Origin: Phocaeicola faecalis
Lineage (GTDB): Bacteria > Bacteroidota > Bacteroidia > Bacteroidales > Bacteroidaceae
Length of the DNA: 64,000 nt
NCBI RefSeq assembly: GCF_021730445.1
Contig: NZ_JADNRM010000014.1
Coordinates: 1-64,000, forward strand
Reading direction: 5' to 3'
In this document: positions 25,966 through 34,870 of the stretch, one piece after another
Position numbering within the stretch: position 1 is the stretch's first letter
Layout: each line of letters opens with the position of its first letter
Translations under genes and position numbers: made by a program
Notes under the pieces: generated by a model
What the model was told of the DNA's origin: nothing
Databases searched by the model: none
What the model saw: only the letters and a program-made list of their open reading frames with translations

Positions 25966-27825
25966 TTACTTAATTCCTAACTTAGCGTTGTATTCTTTCA
26001 AAGTTTCCAATACGTTTACACGTACATGGATAAAGTTCTCGATGCCTTCGGCTTTCAGGTCTTCCATGCAAGCCGGAGCACCTGCTACGATAAACATGGC
26101 GCGTCCGTTGAGTGCTTTGAATGCCGGAACAGCATATTCTGCATATTCGTCATCGCTCGAGCAAATCACGACGATATCGGCACCCGCCTTCATCGCAGCT
26201 TCTACACCTTCTTCTACAGTGGGGAAGCCCAAGTTGTCAATCACTTCATAGCCTGCACAAGCCAGGAAGTTACAAGAGAACTGTGCACGTGCCTGACGCA
26301 TAGCCAGGTTGCCGATGGTGAGCATAAATGCTTTCGGACGTTTGCCTGAACGTTCGGTTTGCAGGCGAAGTGCTTCAAATTCGCTGGCGGCACGGTTGAA
26401 GTTCAGTGTTGCGACAGGTCTTTCGCAACTGTTTCCGGAGCAACAGCATTGTGCTTCGACCGGATTCTTTTCGCCTGCCTTTTCGTTGAAGTTAGGGAAT
26501 TGGTTGGTGCCGAGCAATACTTCCTTGCGTTTGGAAACTGCATCATGGCGGGCCTTGTTGCTAGCATTGATAGCTTCCTGCACCTTGCCTGCTTTGACAG
26601 CTTCCAGCATACCGCCTTCTTCTTCTACATTGAGGAACAAGTCCCATGCTTGCTTGGCAATGGAAACAGTCAGGTTTTCAATGAAATATGAGCCGGCAGC
26701 CGGGTCGACCACCTTATTAAAATGACATTCTTCTTTCAACAGTAACTGTTGGTTGCGCGCAATGCGTTCCGAGAAGTCATCAGGAGTCTTGTAAGTTTTG
26801 TCAAACGGAGTGACAGTAATAGAATCCACACCTGCCAAGGCTGCACTCATTGTTTCTGTCTGTGTGCGGAGCAAGTTTACATGAGCGTCAAACAGAGTGA
26901 GGTTGAATGTAGATGTCTCTGCATGGGCAATCATCTTGCAGGCACATTCGCATTCGGGTTTATATTCGTTCACGATGTTGGCCCATAACATACGTCCTGC
27001 GCGGAATTTGGCGATTTCGAGGAAGTAATTGGAGCTGATACCGAAATTGAACTTGATTCTTTTTGCAGCCGATGTAGCCGGAACTCCTGCCTCTACCAGT
27101 TTGTTCAGATATTCATTACCCCACGCCAATGCATATCCCAACTCTTGTGAAATATAAGATCCTGCATTGTTTAACTCTACTGCATTAACGCAGATGCAAC
27201 GATACTTGGGCAATGGAGCCAGAACGTCGACCAATTCTTTGGCAGTGGCGGCGAAATTGCTCAGGTCTTTGCCTTTTGCCATCATCTTGCCCATCGGGTC
27301 ATAGTTGACAGAACCTTGCAGCTGGGTCAGGTCATAACCTTTCTTCTGGAAATATTCCACCAACAATTTTGCCAGTTCCACGGTATGTCCCTGACAAGTA
27401 GAGAAGTTCAGTTCTACGCACTCGGCGCAAATATCGTTCAGCAATGTTTCAATGTATTCGGCATTCAAGTCTTTTGCATTAATCTTGAAACCAAGAGAGT
27501 CGACACCTTTATTCAGGATGTCAAGTGCTTTGGCATTTGCTTCTTTCGGGCATTCCACATGGATATCTTGACGCACTAACCAAGTGTTGTCGTCCTTCTT
27601 CGTACCTCTCACATAAGGGAACTGTCCGGGCAGTCCTTCTGTTGTTTTTAAACCTTCCAAGTCTTCCTGACGGTAGAAAGGTTTCACTTTAAAGCCTTCA
27701 TTGGTTCTCCAAACCAGTTTCTTTTCAAAGTCAGCGCCTTTCAGGTCTGCTGTAATCTTTTCCATCCACGCCTCCGTAGAGACGCCGGGAAAATCTGAAA
27801 AGAGTTTCTCTTTACTATCTGCCAT
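25966..27825 (-). CDS. mutA: Methylmalonyl-CoA mutase, small subunit
   Basis: The non-catalytic partner of MutB, 619 residues. It has the same barrel plan ([56 protein letters not shown] split over about 290-395). The C-terminal flavodoxin-like domain is degenerate: the DxHxxG cobalamin motif is absent, as expected for this subunit. A Cys cluster CCCSGNSC sits in the linker at about residues 470-477. First gene of a mutA-mutB operon with a -7 box upstream. No epimerase or carboxylase genes follow here. Confidence 0.95.
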   Translation of the reverse strand: MADSKEKLFSDFPGVSTEAWMEKITADLKGADFEKKLVWRTNEGFKVKPFYRQEDLEGLKTTEGLPGQFPYVRGTKKDDNTWLVRQDIHVECPKEANAKALDILNKGVDSLGFKINAKDLNAEYIETLLNDICAECVELNFSTCQGHTVELAKLLVEYFQKKGYDLTQLQGSVNYDPMGKMMAKGKDLSNFAATAKELVDVLAPLPKYRCICVNAVELNNAGSYISQELGYALAWGNEYLNKLVEAGVPATSAAKRIKFNFGISSNYFLEIAKFRAGRMLWANIVNEYKPECECACKMIAHAETSTFNLTLFDAHVNLLRTQTETMSAALAGVDSITVTPFDKTYKTPDDFSERIARNQQLLLKEECHFNKVVDPAAGSYFIENLTVSIAKQAWDLFLNVEEEGGMLEAVKAGKVQEAINASNKARHDAVSKRKEVLLGTNQFPNFNEKAGEKNPVEAQCCCSGNSCERPVATLNFNRAASEFEALRLQTERSGKRPKAFMLTIGNLAMRQARAQFSCNFLACAGYEVIDNLGFPTVEEGVEAAMKAGADIVVICSSDDEYAEYAVPAFKALNGRAMFIVAGAPACMEDLKAEGIENFIHVRVNVLETLKEYNAKLGIK

Positions 27826-27879
27826 AGTTTATTTGGTATTAATATTTAAGTTAGTAATAATCCTGTTCAAGTGTTCGGG

Positions 27880-27887
27880 CAAATATA
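27880..27887 (-). promoter_or_regulatory. -7 box for mutA-mutB
   Basis: Minus-strand TATATTTG, 55 bases before the mutA ATG. The rest of the 270-base gap to the next gene holds only the divergent promoter of the transporter gene. Confidence 0.5.
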
Positions 27888-28044
27888 CTAATTCCTTTTA
27901 AATAGATTCTCTTTTTTACTTATTTTCGCAGCAAGCAACTGTTTATTTCTGTCATTTTGTTAAGGAAAGAAGTAGGTAACTATGAGGTTTGCTATGTAGA
28001 TATTGCAAAATAAACCATGCAAGTGAAATAATTATGCCCGGATT

Positions 28045-28077
28045 ATTGGGCTGAGTGGAATGAATTTGCTAATTTTG
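28045..28077 (+). promoter_or_regulatory. Full -33/-7 promoter for the AspT/YidE-type transporter
   Basis: ATTG (28045-28048), then 21 bases, then TAATTTTG (28070-28077): both elements and spacing match the Bacteroides consensus. It excludes the in-frame start at 28060 and points to ATG 28096 or 28105. Confidence 0.65.
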
Positions 28078-28095
28078 CGGCAATTTTTAAAACAC

Positions 28096-29775
28096 ATGAA
28101 TATTATGGATTGGTTACAAAATCTATTTACTGATGAAAACTCGATTGCACACATAGTGCTGCTGTATTCTTTTGTGATAGCAGTGGGTGTGTTACTCGGA
28201 AAGATTAAGATTTTCGGAGTGTCACTGGGTGTAACCTTCGTCTTGTTTACCGGCATTGTCTGTGGACACTTCGGTTTTACGGGAAACACGCAGATTTTGA
28301 CATTCTTGCAAGACTTCGGACTTATTCTGTTCGTCTTTTGCATTGGTCTTCAGGTAGGACCGTCTTTTTTCTCTTCTTTCAAGAAGGGTGGTATCGCCAT
28401 GAACTTGATAGCGATTGGCATTGTTTTTTTAAATGTAGCTGTTGCTCTCGGCTTGTATTACGGACTGAACGGACGTATCGAATTGCCTATGATGGTGGGT
28501 ATTCTTTGCGGTGCGGTGACGAATACTCCCGGACTTGGTGCCGCCAACGAAGCTTTGTCGCAACTGAGTTATAACGGTCCGCAGATAGCGATGGGATATG
28601 CTTGTGCTTATCCGCTTGGTGTGCTGGGTATTATCGGCTCCATCATTGCCATTCGCTACATTTGCCGTGTCAATCTGAAGAAAGAAGAGGAGGCTATTGC
28701 CCAGGAAGAGGCGGCCAATCCTCATCTGACCCCCAGAATGATGCATCTTGAAGTGCATAATGAGGCATTGTCGGGAAAGACCTTGCTTCAGGTGAAAGAC
28801 TTTATGGGACGTGACTTTGTATGTTCGCGTATTCTTCAAAACGGACATGTGAGCATTCCGAACCGTGATACTGTTTTCCACATCGGCGACCAGCTGTTTG
28901 TGGTTTGTGCCGAAGATGATGCCGAAGCTATCATTGCGTTCATTGGTCCGAAGATTGAAGTAGACTGGGAAAAGCAGGATACTCCGATGGTATCGCGCCG
29001 TATTTTGATTACACAGCCCAAAATGAATGGCAAGCAGCTTGGTGAGCTTCATTTCAGCAGTATGTATGGAGTGAATGTGACCCGTGTGAATCGTTCGGGT
29101 ATGGATATCTTTGCTTCACGAAACCTGACGCTTCAGGTGGGCGACCGTGTCATGGTGGTAGGTGCACAGGATGCCGTAGAGCGCGTTGCCGGTCTGATGG
29201 GTAACTCGTTGAAACGTCTTGACCACCCTAATATCGTGACTATATTCGTAGGTATCTTCCTTGGAATCCTGTTCGGCAGTCTGCCCATTGCATTCCCCGG
29301 CATTCCTACTCCGGTGAAATTGGGTCTTGCCGGCGGTCCGTTGATTGTATCTATTTTGATTGGACGCTTCGGATATAAGATGAAGTTGGTCACTTACACC
29401 ACGATGAGTGCCAATCTGATGTTGCGTGAAATCGGTATCGCCCTGTTCCTTGCCAGTGTAGGCATCAAGGCGGGAGCCAATTTTGTGAGCACGGTGGTAG
29501 ACGGTGACGGATTATTGTATGTAGGTTGCGGATTTTTGATAACTGTCATACCTTTATTGATAATGGGTGCCGTAGCTCGTTTCCATTATAAGATGAACTA
29601 TTTTATGCTGATGGGTCTTATTGCAGGTAGTAACACCGACCCCCCTGCATTGGCTTACTCCAATCAGACAGCAGGAAACAATGCTCCGGCAGTAGGATAT
29701 TCTACCGTTTATCCGGTGTCTATGTTCCTTCGCATTCTGACAGCCCAGTTATTGATATTGATATTGGCTTCATAA
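28096..29775 (+). CDS. AspT/YidE/YbjL family putative transporter
   Basis: About 559 residues. An N-terminal block of five or six membrane helices (about 15-190), two TrkA-C (RCK_C) domains in the cytoplasm (about 215-290 and 300-380), then a second block of membrane helices (about 385-559). Conserved family stretches are the N-terminal [16 protein letters not shown] and the C-terminal [14 protein letters not shown], each with a polar substrate or ion site. The founding member is an aspartate:alanine antiporter; substrates of the YidE branch are unknown. Own promoter, and a palindromic repeat after the stop. Confidence 0.88.
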   Translation: MNIMDWLQNLFTDENSIAHIVLLYSFVIAVGVLLGKIKIFGVSLGVTFVLFTGIVCGHFGFTGNTQILTFLQDFGLILFVFCIGLQVGPSFFSSFKKGGIAMNLIAIGIVFLNVAVALGLYYGLNGRIELPMMVGILCGAVTNTPGLGAANEALSQLSYNGPQIAMGYACAYPLGVLGIIGSIIAIRYICRVNLKKEEEAIAQEEAANPHLTPRMMHLEVHNEALSGKTLLQVKDFMGRDFVCSRILQNGHVSIPNRDTVFHIGDQLFVVCAEDDAEAIIAFIGPKIEVDWEKQDTPMVSRRILITQPKMNGKQLGELHFSSMYGVNVTRVNRSGMDIFASRNLTLQVGDRVMVVGAQDAVERVAGLMGNSLKRLDHPNIVTIFVGIFLGILFGSLPIAFPGIPTPVKLGLAGGPLIVSILIGRFGYKMKLVTYTTMSANLMLREIGIALFLASVGIKAGANFVSTVVDGDGLLYVGCGFLITVIPLLIMGAVARFHYKMNYFMLMGLIAGSNTDPPALAYSNQTAGNNAPAVGYSTVYPVSMFLRILTAQLLILILAS

Positions 29776-29797
29776 CTTTTAGTGAGTGAGAATTTAG

Positions 29798-29874
29798 TCG
29801 GGCACGGATTACGCGGAAAAACACGGTTCTTCTTTTTACGGACAGACTGTGGACTCCGTGTCATCCGTGCCTGA
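29798..29874. repeat. Palindromic intergenic repeat
   Basis: TCGGGCACGGATTACGCGGA (29798-29817) and TCCGTGTCATCCGTGCCTGA (29855-29874) form an imperfect inverted repeat (16 of 20 positions) around a 37-base centre. It lies between the transporter and ABC-F genes and could act as a terminator or as one of the short palindromes scattered through this genome. Confidence 0.55.
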
Positions 29875-29910
29875 TTTGCTTTATTATAATAACAAAGAAA
29901 AAGGATAAAT

Positions 29911-31548
29911 ATGATTTCAGTAGATGGATTGACCGTCGAGTTTGGCGGAACCACCTTATTTAGTGACATTTCTTTCCAGATAAACGAGAAAGACCGCATC
30001 GCCCTGATGGGAAAGAATGGTGCCGGCAAGTCTACCTTGTTGAAGATATTGGCGGGAGTCCGCCAGCCTTCCCGCGGAAAAGTGACTGCCCCCAAGGATT
30101 GTGTCGTCGCTTACCTTCCACAGCACTTGATGACGGAAGACGGCCGCACAGTATTCGAGGAGGCTTCTCAGGCCTTTGCCCATCTTCATGCCATGGAAGC
30201 GGAGATTGAAGCCATTAATAACGAATTGGCTGTGCGCACCGATTACGAGAGTGATTCTTATATGGAACTTATCGAGAAAGTTTCTACCATGAGCGAGAAG
30301 TTTTATGCCATCGACCTTACCCATTTTGAGGAAGATGTGGAAAAAGCGTTGCTCGGGTTGGGATTCACACGCGAAGACTTCAACCGTCAGACCAGTGATT
30401 TCAGTGGCGGATGGCGTATGCGCATCGAGCTGGCAAAACTGCTTCTGCAGAATCCTGATGTCCTTCTTCTTGACGAGCCGACCAATCATCTTGATATCGA
30501 GTCTATACAATGGTTGGAAGATTTTCTGATAACAAGTGCAAAGGCTGTCATTGTCATCAGCCACGACCGTAAGTTTGTGGATAACATCACTACACGCACC
30601 ATCGAAGTGACCATGGGACGTATCTATGACTATAAAGTGAACTATTCGCAATATCTTGTCCTTCGTAAAGAGCGCCGCGAGCAGCAGATGAAACAATACG
30701 AAGAGCAGCAGAAAATGATTCAGGAGACAAAGGACTTTATCGAACGCTTCAAAGGAACTTATAGCAAGACATTGCAAGTGCAGAGCCGTGTCAAGATGCT
30801 CGAAAAGCTGGAGCTGGTGGAAGTGGATGAGGAAGACACTTCGGCACTTCGCCTTAAGTTTCCTCCATCGCCCCGAAGTGGAAATTATCCGGTTATCATG
30901 GACAGGGTGGGCAAGACGTATGGCGACCATGTGGTGTTCAGCAATGCTTCCCTCACCATCGAGCGTGGCGATAAAGTAGCTTTTGTGGGAAAGAACGGCG
31001 AGGGTAAATCTACGTTGGTGAAATGTATCATGAAGGAAATAGACCACGAGGGAACGCTCACGCTGGGGCATAATGTTCAGATTGGCTATTTTGCACAAAA
31101 TCAGGCTTCGCTGCTGGATGAAAACCTGACCGTCTTCCAAACCATCGATGATGTGGCAAAAGGCGATATCCGTAATAAGATTCGTGACTTGCTGGGAGCT
31201 TTCATGTTTGGTGGTCCTGAGGCCTCGATGAAGAAAGTCAAGGTACTTTCGGGAGGTGAACGCACTCGTCTGGCGATGATAAAGTTACTTCTTGAACCGG
31301 TCAATCTGCTGATTCTCGATGAGCCTACCAATCACCTTGACATGAAGACAAAAGATATCTTGAAACAGGCTTTGCTTGATTTTGACGGTACGCTTATCGT
31401 GGTATCCCATGACCGTGACTTCCTTGATGGGCTGGTGAGCAAGGTGTATGAATTCGGCAATAAGAAAGTGAGAGAGCATCTTTGCGGTATCTATGAATTC
31501 CTGGAAACAAAGAAGATGGAAAGCTTGCAAGAGCTTGAAAAGAAATAA
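29911..31548 (+). CDS. ABC-F family ATPase (translation factor type)
   Basis: 545 residues with two ABC ATPase domains and no membrane helices. Domain 1 has Walker A GKNGAGKST (about 34-42), signature FSGGW (about 160-164) and Walker B LLLDEPTNHLD (about 185-195). Domain 2 has GKNGEGKST (about 360-368), LSGGERTRLA and LLILDEPTNHLD. The charged linker between them (about 245-305, rich in Glu, Gln and Lys) reaches the peptidyl-transferase site in this family. It is of the EttA/Uup housekeeping class by overall shape. Antibiotic-resistance ABC-F proteins have longer or different linkers, so resistance is possible but not suggested. Confidence 0.92.
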   Translation: MISVDGLTVEFGGTTLFSDISFQINEKDRIALMGKNGAGKSTLLKILAGVRQPSRGKVTAPKDCVVAYLPQHLMTEDGRTVFEEASQAFAHLHAMEAEIEAINNELAVRTDYESDSYMELIEKVSTMSEKFYAIDLTHFEEDVEKALLGLGFTREDFNRQTSDFSGGWRMRIELAKLLLQNPDVLLLDEPTNHLDIESIQWLEDFLITSAKAVIVISHDRKFVDNITTRTIEVTMGRIYDYKVNYSQYLVLRKERREQQMKQYEEQQKMIQETKDFIERFKGTYSKTLQVQSRVKMLEKLELVEVDEEDTSALRLKFPPSPRSGNYPVIMDRVGKTYGDHVVFSNASLTIERGDKVAFVGKNGEGKSTLVKCIMKEIDHEGTLTLGHNVQIGYFAQNQASLLDENLTVFQTIDDVAKGDIRNKIRDLLGAFMFGGPEASMKKVKVLSGGERTRLAMIKLLLEPVNLLILDEPTNHLDMKTKDILKQALLDFDGTLIVVSHDRDFLDGLVSKVYEFGNKKVREHLCGIYEFLETKKMESLQELEKK

Positions 31549-31604
31549 TATAAAAGTCACATTGTATCGCCTCCTGCTGCTTAACCGCGGCCAAAGGGAA
31601 GATT

Positions 31605-31637
31605 AAGCCCTTTCTTGCTGTCGGCTAAGGGCTTTTA
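31605..31637 (+). terminator. Intrinsic terminator after the ABC-F gene
   Basis: AAGCCCTT (31605-31612) pairs with AAGGGCTT (31627-31634), followed by TTAAA after the stem. It separates the ABC-F gene from the palindrome array that follows. Confidence 0.75.
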
Positions 31638-31643
31638 AACGGA

Positions 31644-31768
31644 AGATTACTACAGTCTTCGGCAGCGGACTGTACAGTCCACCGTAGCAGATTGTACAGT
31701 CTCCGGCAGTGGACTGTATAATCCACCGTAGCAGACTGTACAGTCCATTGCCGGAGACTATAGTACTT
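31644..31768. repeat. Array of 14-bp palindromes at exact 22-bp spacing
   Basis: Four clear boxes start at 31667, 31689, 31711 and 31733: GGACTGTACAGTCC, AGATTGTACAGTCT, GGACTGTATAATCC and AGACTGTACAGTCC. A degenerate fifth, AGACTATAGTACTT, starts at 31755, again 22 bases on, and a broken one with an extra base lies at 31644-31658. The 8-base spacers alternate between CGGCAG-type and ACCGTAGC, so there is also a 44-bp higher-order repeat. The stretch 31549-31987 holds no supported gene apart from this and the terminator; a 72-codon open frame at 31819-32037 is discussed with the next gene. The array could be an operator cluster, a structured RNA or a protein-binding locus. Confidence 0.8.
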
Positions 31769-31987
31769 CGACTGACAAAAAGGGTTAATCTAAAGGATGA
31801 GAATGCTTATAACGGCTAATGAAAGGTTTTATTCGTAAAAAAACGGCAGTCGTTTATTTGCACAACTATTCTACTGGTGCAATGGCGCTTTTTGCTTTCT
31901 TCTTTACAATAGTACCTTTTTTTATGGCGCCTGCTGAGTCTTACGGAATAGAACATAGTTTGGCTGGCTCTTATCTCCAAAATATAA

Positions 31988-32488
31988 GTGTTGTACCTTG
32001 TATTCTGGTTTTTCCTTTCGGACTATATTTTGTCTGATAATGCCGAAACGGAAACTTCCGAAGAACAGAGTAGTATATCGTATGTGGAGGAAGAAGACGA
32101 TGCAACAGCGGGGAAAGCTCCTTCGCAAGCCGAACTTGAGACAGAACTGTATAAAGAGGTGGAAACCCCCGATAAAATATACGACAATGTAGAGGTGATG
32201 CCCGAATATCCCGGTGGATACATAGCAATGGTGCGTTATATCACACAAAATATGAAATATCCTATGGCTGCGCAGAAAAATGGTACACAAGGAAAAGTCG
32301 TTGTAGGATTTGTGGTGGATAGGGATGGCAGTATCATCAATGCACATGTGTTGATAGGGCTTGATTCTGTTTTGGATGAAGAAGCTCTTCGGATTATTAA
32401 GTCAATGCCCCGATGGACGCCGGGAAAATTGAATGGTAACCCTGTCAGGGTGAATTATAAGATTCCGATTACTTTCAAATTATCATAG
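31988..32488 (+). CDS. TonB C-terminal domain protein, 5' end uncertain
   Basis: A TonB-type energy transducer of about 166 residues if read from the GTG at 31988. A short hydrophobic start (about 1-16) is followed by an acidic linker (about 17-65) and a TonB C-terminal domain (about 68-166: VMPEYPGGYIAMVRYI, GKVVVGFVVDRDGS, MPRWTPGKLNGNPVRV). A TAA stands directly before the GTG. An overlapping frame at 31819-32037 encodes 72 residues with a better hydrophobic segment and its own ATG, so the gene may have lost its original anchor through a frameshift near 31985. Either it is translated from a weak GTG/TTG start or it is a decaying gene. Confidence 0.65.
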   Translation: MLYLVFWFFLSDYILSDNAETETSEEQSSISYVEEEDDATAGKAPSQAELETELYKEVETPDKIYDNVEVMPEYPGGYIAMVRYITQNMKYPMAAQKNGTQGKVVVGFVVDRDGSIINAHVLIGLDSVLDEEALRIIKSMPRWTPGKLNGNPVRVNYKIPITFKLS

Positions 32489-32527
32489 AAAGATAGCTTT
32501 TTATCTATGAATTATGATTATTTTGGT

Positions 32528-32572
32528 TAACTTTGTCTGTTTCCATGCGGTCAATCGCTTTTCGAGAATAGC
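32528..32572 (+). promoter_or_regulatory. Promoter and leader repeat, copy A
   Basis: TAACTTTG (32528-32535, a -7 box) is followed by TCTGTTTCCATGCGGTCAAT and CGCTTTTCGAGAATA. Copy B at 34794 has the same -7 box type and nearly the same next 32 bases (two differences up to CGAGA). The leader from here to the beta-helix gene would be about 200 bases and contains a strong hairpin. Confidence 0.6.
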
Positions 32573-32627
32573 AAGAAACAGGGTCGACACGACTTTGTGC
32601 AGATAGCACAGGAACGTTTCACCACAG

Positions 32628-32684
32628 ATTATCCATACCGAGCAGTAATGAATTAAAATTTCATTCCTGTAAATCTGTGGTGAA
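32628..32684 (+). repeat. Nested hairpin in the leader of the beta-helix gene
   Basis: TTCACCACAGATT (32628-32640) and AATCTGTGGTGAA (32672-32684) form a perfect 13-bp stem. The loop holds a second dyad (AATGAA...TTTCATT). It lies 55 bases before the ATG of the next gene. It has no T-run, so it is not a simple terminator; it is either a dispersed palindrome or a leader structure. Confidence 0.6.
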
Positions 32685-32739
32685 TGCCAATCTGACCGGC
32701 CTCTAGAATAGAATGATTAACCTTTAAAATACGGAAGAA

Positions 32740-34251
32740 ATGGGAAAAACAATATTCTTCTTTGTAATTTCTTTCCTGCTGGCAGCATGTAGCGGGGAGC
32801 CTGTGTGCTATTATTTGGATGCCACCGGAGGTAATGACAATAATAGCGGCCTGTCGCCGAACAAAGCATGGAAAAGTCTGGATAAATTGCGTGAAGTTAC
32901 CTTGTTGCCCAATAATAAGGTATTATTGAAGCGTGGTGACGTTTTTATTGGCGAATTGGAAATATCTGCTCAAGGCTTGCCCGAAAACCGTATTTGGATA
33001 GATGCTTATGGTGACGGAGAGCGTAAACCCTGCATCGTAGGGCGCGACACTTCCCTGTATGCAGTCCGTATATATAATTCGGATTACGTGACCCTGCAAA
33101 ATCTGGAAATAGTGAATACCGGGTCTCAACCTCTTCCTTACCGTTCGGGTTTGAAAATAGAGAGTATGGATTATGGAGTTTCTCGGCATATTGAGGTTCG
33201 TGACGTAACCGTGCGTGATGTCAACGGCTCATTGGTGAAAGGAAAAGGCGGTGGTTGTGGCATCTATATCGTGAACGGAGGTAAAAAGAAGGTTTCAACC
33301 TTCGACCATTTAATCATAGAAGGTTGCCATATCTTGCGTTGCACCCGTAATGCCATGATTTGGTCGGCTTATAGTGACCGTCAGAATTGGCATCCTAATA
33401 TGCACACCGTGATACGTGGAAACTTAATAGAAGAAGTGCCGGGTGACGGAATCGTGCCTATCGGTTGTGATAGTACTCTGATAGAATATAATGTGATGCG
33501 TAACTGTCCCGATATGCTTCCCGATACTGAAGCGGCTGCCGGCATCTGGCCTTGGAGTTGCGACAATACGTTGGTGCAGTTCAATGAAGTCAGCGACCAT
33601 AAAGCCCCATGGGATGCGCAGGGCTTTGATTCGGACTGGAACTGTACGGGAACGGTTATTCAGTATAATTACAGCCATGATAACTATGGCGGTTTGGTGC
33701 TGATATGCAATGACGGCACAGCATCCAAATCTTTCAATGTTGGCAATTTGGGAACAATTGTCCGTTATAATGTAAGTATAGGGGATGGGGTGCGCCCCAA
33801 ACCCACCCGGGCCGGTATGTTTTCACCGGCTATCCATCTTGCCGGGCCTGTAAAGAACAGTCGTATTACTCATAACATCATTCATGTGAACCGCAAGCCG
33901 ATGGAAAATATAGACCGTACTATGGTTACATTGGATTCGTGGGGCGGCTATCCCGACAGCACTTTCTTTGATGGGAATATCTTCTATACTCCCGAAGTCA
34001 GCCGGTTTACAACTACCGAGTCCACTCATAATTTCTTCAGAGGGAATTACTATTTGGGGAAATTCAAGAATTTGCCCGAGGACAGTGAGATGCGTCAGGC
34101 CTCGGAGATTTATCGTGATAAGGTGGTGAGCGTGGACGAGAATGGTTATCGGGGATTGGCTTTGCTGATGGATACTTTGGAGGTAGCCGGTACAAAAGGT
34201 GTTTTTGTGAACAAAGAAAAGGTGAAGACTTTTCTATTGTTGGGAAGGTGA
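32740..34251 (+). CDS. Right-handed parallel beta-helix lipoprotein
   Basis: 503 residues. The lipobox FLLAACSG puts the lipidated Cys at about residue 17. YYLDATGGNDNNSGLSPNKA (about 25-44) is the typical entry to secreted beta-helix proteins. Repeats of the helix follow between about 85 and 430, with short turns such as DYVTLQNLEIVNTG and the series GNLIEEVPGDGI, EYNVMRNCPD, QFNEVSDHK, QYNYSHDNYGG. This fold is shared by pectate lyases, alginate lyases and other polysaccharide enzymes. I cannot assign the substrate and no known lyase active site is obvious. It follows a promoter/leader that also precedes the beta-propeller lipoprotein at 34871. Confidence 0.85.
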   Translation: MGKTIFFFVISFLLAACSGEPVCYYLDATGGNDNNSGLSPNKAWKSLDKLREVTLLPNNKVLLKRGDVFIGELEISAQGLPENRIWIDAYGDGERKPCIVGRDTSLYAVRIYNSDYVTLQNLEIVNTGSQPLPYRSGLKIESMDYGVSRHIEVRDVTVRDVNGSLVKGKGGGCGIYIVNGGKKKVSTFDHLIIEGCHILRCTRNAMIWSAYSDRQNWHPNMHTVIRGNLIEEVPGDGIVPIGCDSTLIEYNVMRNCPDMLPDTEAAAGIWPWSCDNTLVQFNEVSDHKAPWDAQGFDSDWNCTGTVIQYNYSHDNYGGLVLICNDGTASKSFNVGNLGTIVRYNVSIGDGVRPKPTRAGMFSPAIHLAGPVKNSRITHNIIHVNRKPMENIDRTMVTLDSWGGYPDSTFFDGNIFYTPEVSRFTTTESTHNFFRGNYYLGKFKNLPEDSEMRQASEIYRDKVVSVDENGYRGLALLMDTLEVAGTKGVFVNKEKVKTFLLLGR

Positions 34252-34293
34252 AGAGGTGTAAAAAGGACAACGCTCTTGTCTGGTTTCTGAGGA

Positions 34294-34435
34294 TGTGTCA
34301 AAACGTGGATAATGCTGTCGTTTCGTTCGTAGGGGCGAGGTTCGCTCGCCCGAAAACAGTTTGCTTTGTGTCTTCGGGCAGGCAAACCCTGCCCCTACAG
34401 CTGACGATGGGATAGGCTGGCTTAGTTTTGACACA
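34294..34435. mobile_element. 142-bp MITE-like palindromic element, copy 1
   Basis: Bounded by TGTGTCAAAA (34294-34303) and TTTTGACACA (34426-34435), a perfect 10-bp terminal inverted repeat. Inside, GTAGGGGCGAGGTTCGCTCG and GGCAAACCCTGCCCCTAC form a GC-rich double hairpin. Copy 2 at 62313-62454 is the same length and nearly identical in the opposite orientation. It encodes no protein; open frames across it are translations of the palindrome. No target-site duplication is obvious. Confidence 0.75.
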
Positions 34436-34620
34436 CTCACTCGATTGAACAGAGTATTTTCCGCCCTCAAATAAAGTAGTTTCACACCGTATGAAACACA
34501 CCGCACGTGTGCATGCGGGAGAAAGAAGCAAAGGAGGCTTTTATCGATTTGTATAGGGGAAAATGCACAAAGTGATGCGCTTTTTGGCAAAAGCGAGAGA
34601 TGTGCTCTCACCTTTCGGCT

Positions 34621-34702
34621 CATCTCTCACCCCTATCTCTCACCCCTGAAAACCTTTATATATCGAACTTTTAGGGGGATGGGTGAGAGGGTGAGAGATA
34701 AA
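34621..34702. repeat. Imperfect palindrome of CTCTCACCC repeats
   Basis: CATCTCTCACCCCTATCTCT begins the left arm (34621-34648). The right arm (34673-34702, GGGGGATGGGTGAGAGGGTG and on) is its inverted counterpart. Within 34252-34870, a 619-base stretch without a gene, the contents are the 142-bp element, this palindrome and leader copy B; the remainder (34436-34620 and 34703-34793) shows nothing I can support. Confidence 0.6.
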
Positions 34703-34793
34703 AATGAATAATTACTTTGAAAGCTGAAGAGATATAATTTTTCCAATTATAAAAAGAAAGATTGTGTTTATGAAGCATGAATAGTTTTTTTGC

Positions 34794-34838
34794 TATCTTT
34801 GTCTGTCTCCATGCAGTCAATCGCTTTTCGAGATATCA
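34794..34838 (+). promoter_or_regulatory. Promoter and leader repeat, copy B
   Basis: TATCTTTG (34794-34801), a perfect -7 box, followed by TCTGTCTCCATGCAGTCAAT and CGCTTTTCGAGATATC. Nearly identical to copy A at 32528. The ATG of the beta-propeller lipoprotein is 69 bases after the box. Confidence 0.65.
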
Positions 34839-34870
34839 AGGAATGAAGGAAAAACCTTAAATAGAATAAA

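Noticed and set aside
31644-31768. Possible CRISPR array because of regular repeats
   Set aside because: Repeats are 14 bp, spacers are 8 bp and alternate between a few sequences, and no cas gene is near.
34146-34623. Overlapping open frames over the 142-bp element and its neighbours, also present near 62363
   Set aside because: They are translations of the palindromic element itself; the same peptide start appears in both copies because the DNA is repeated.
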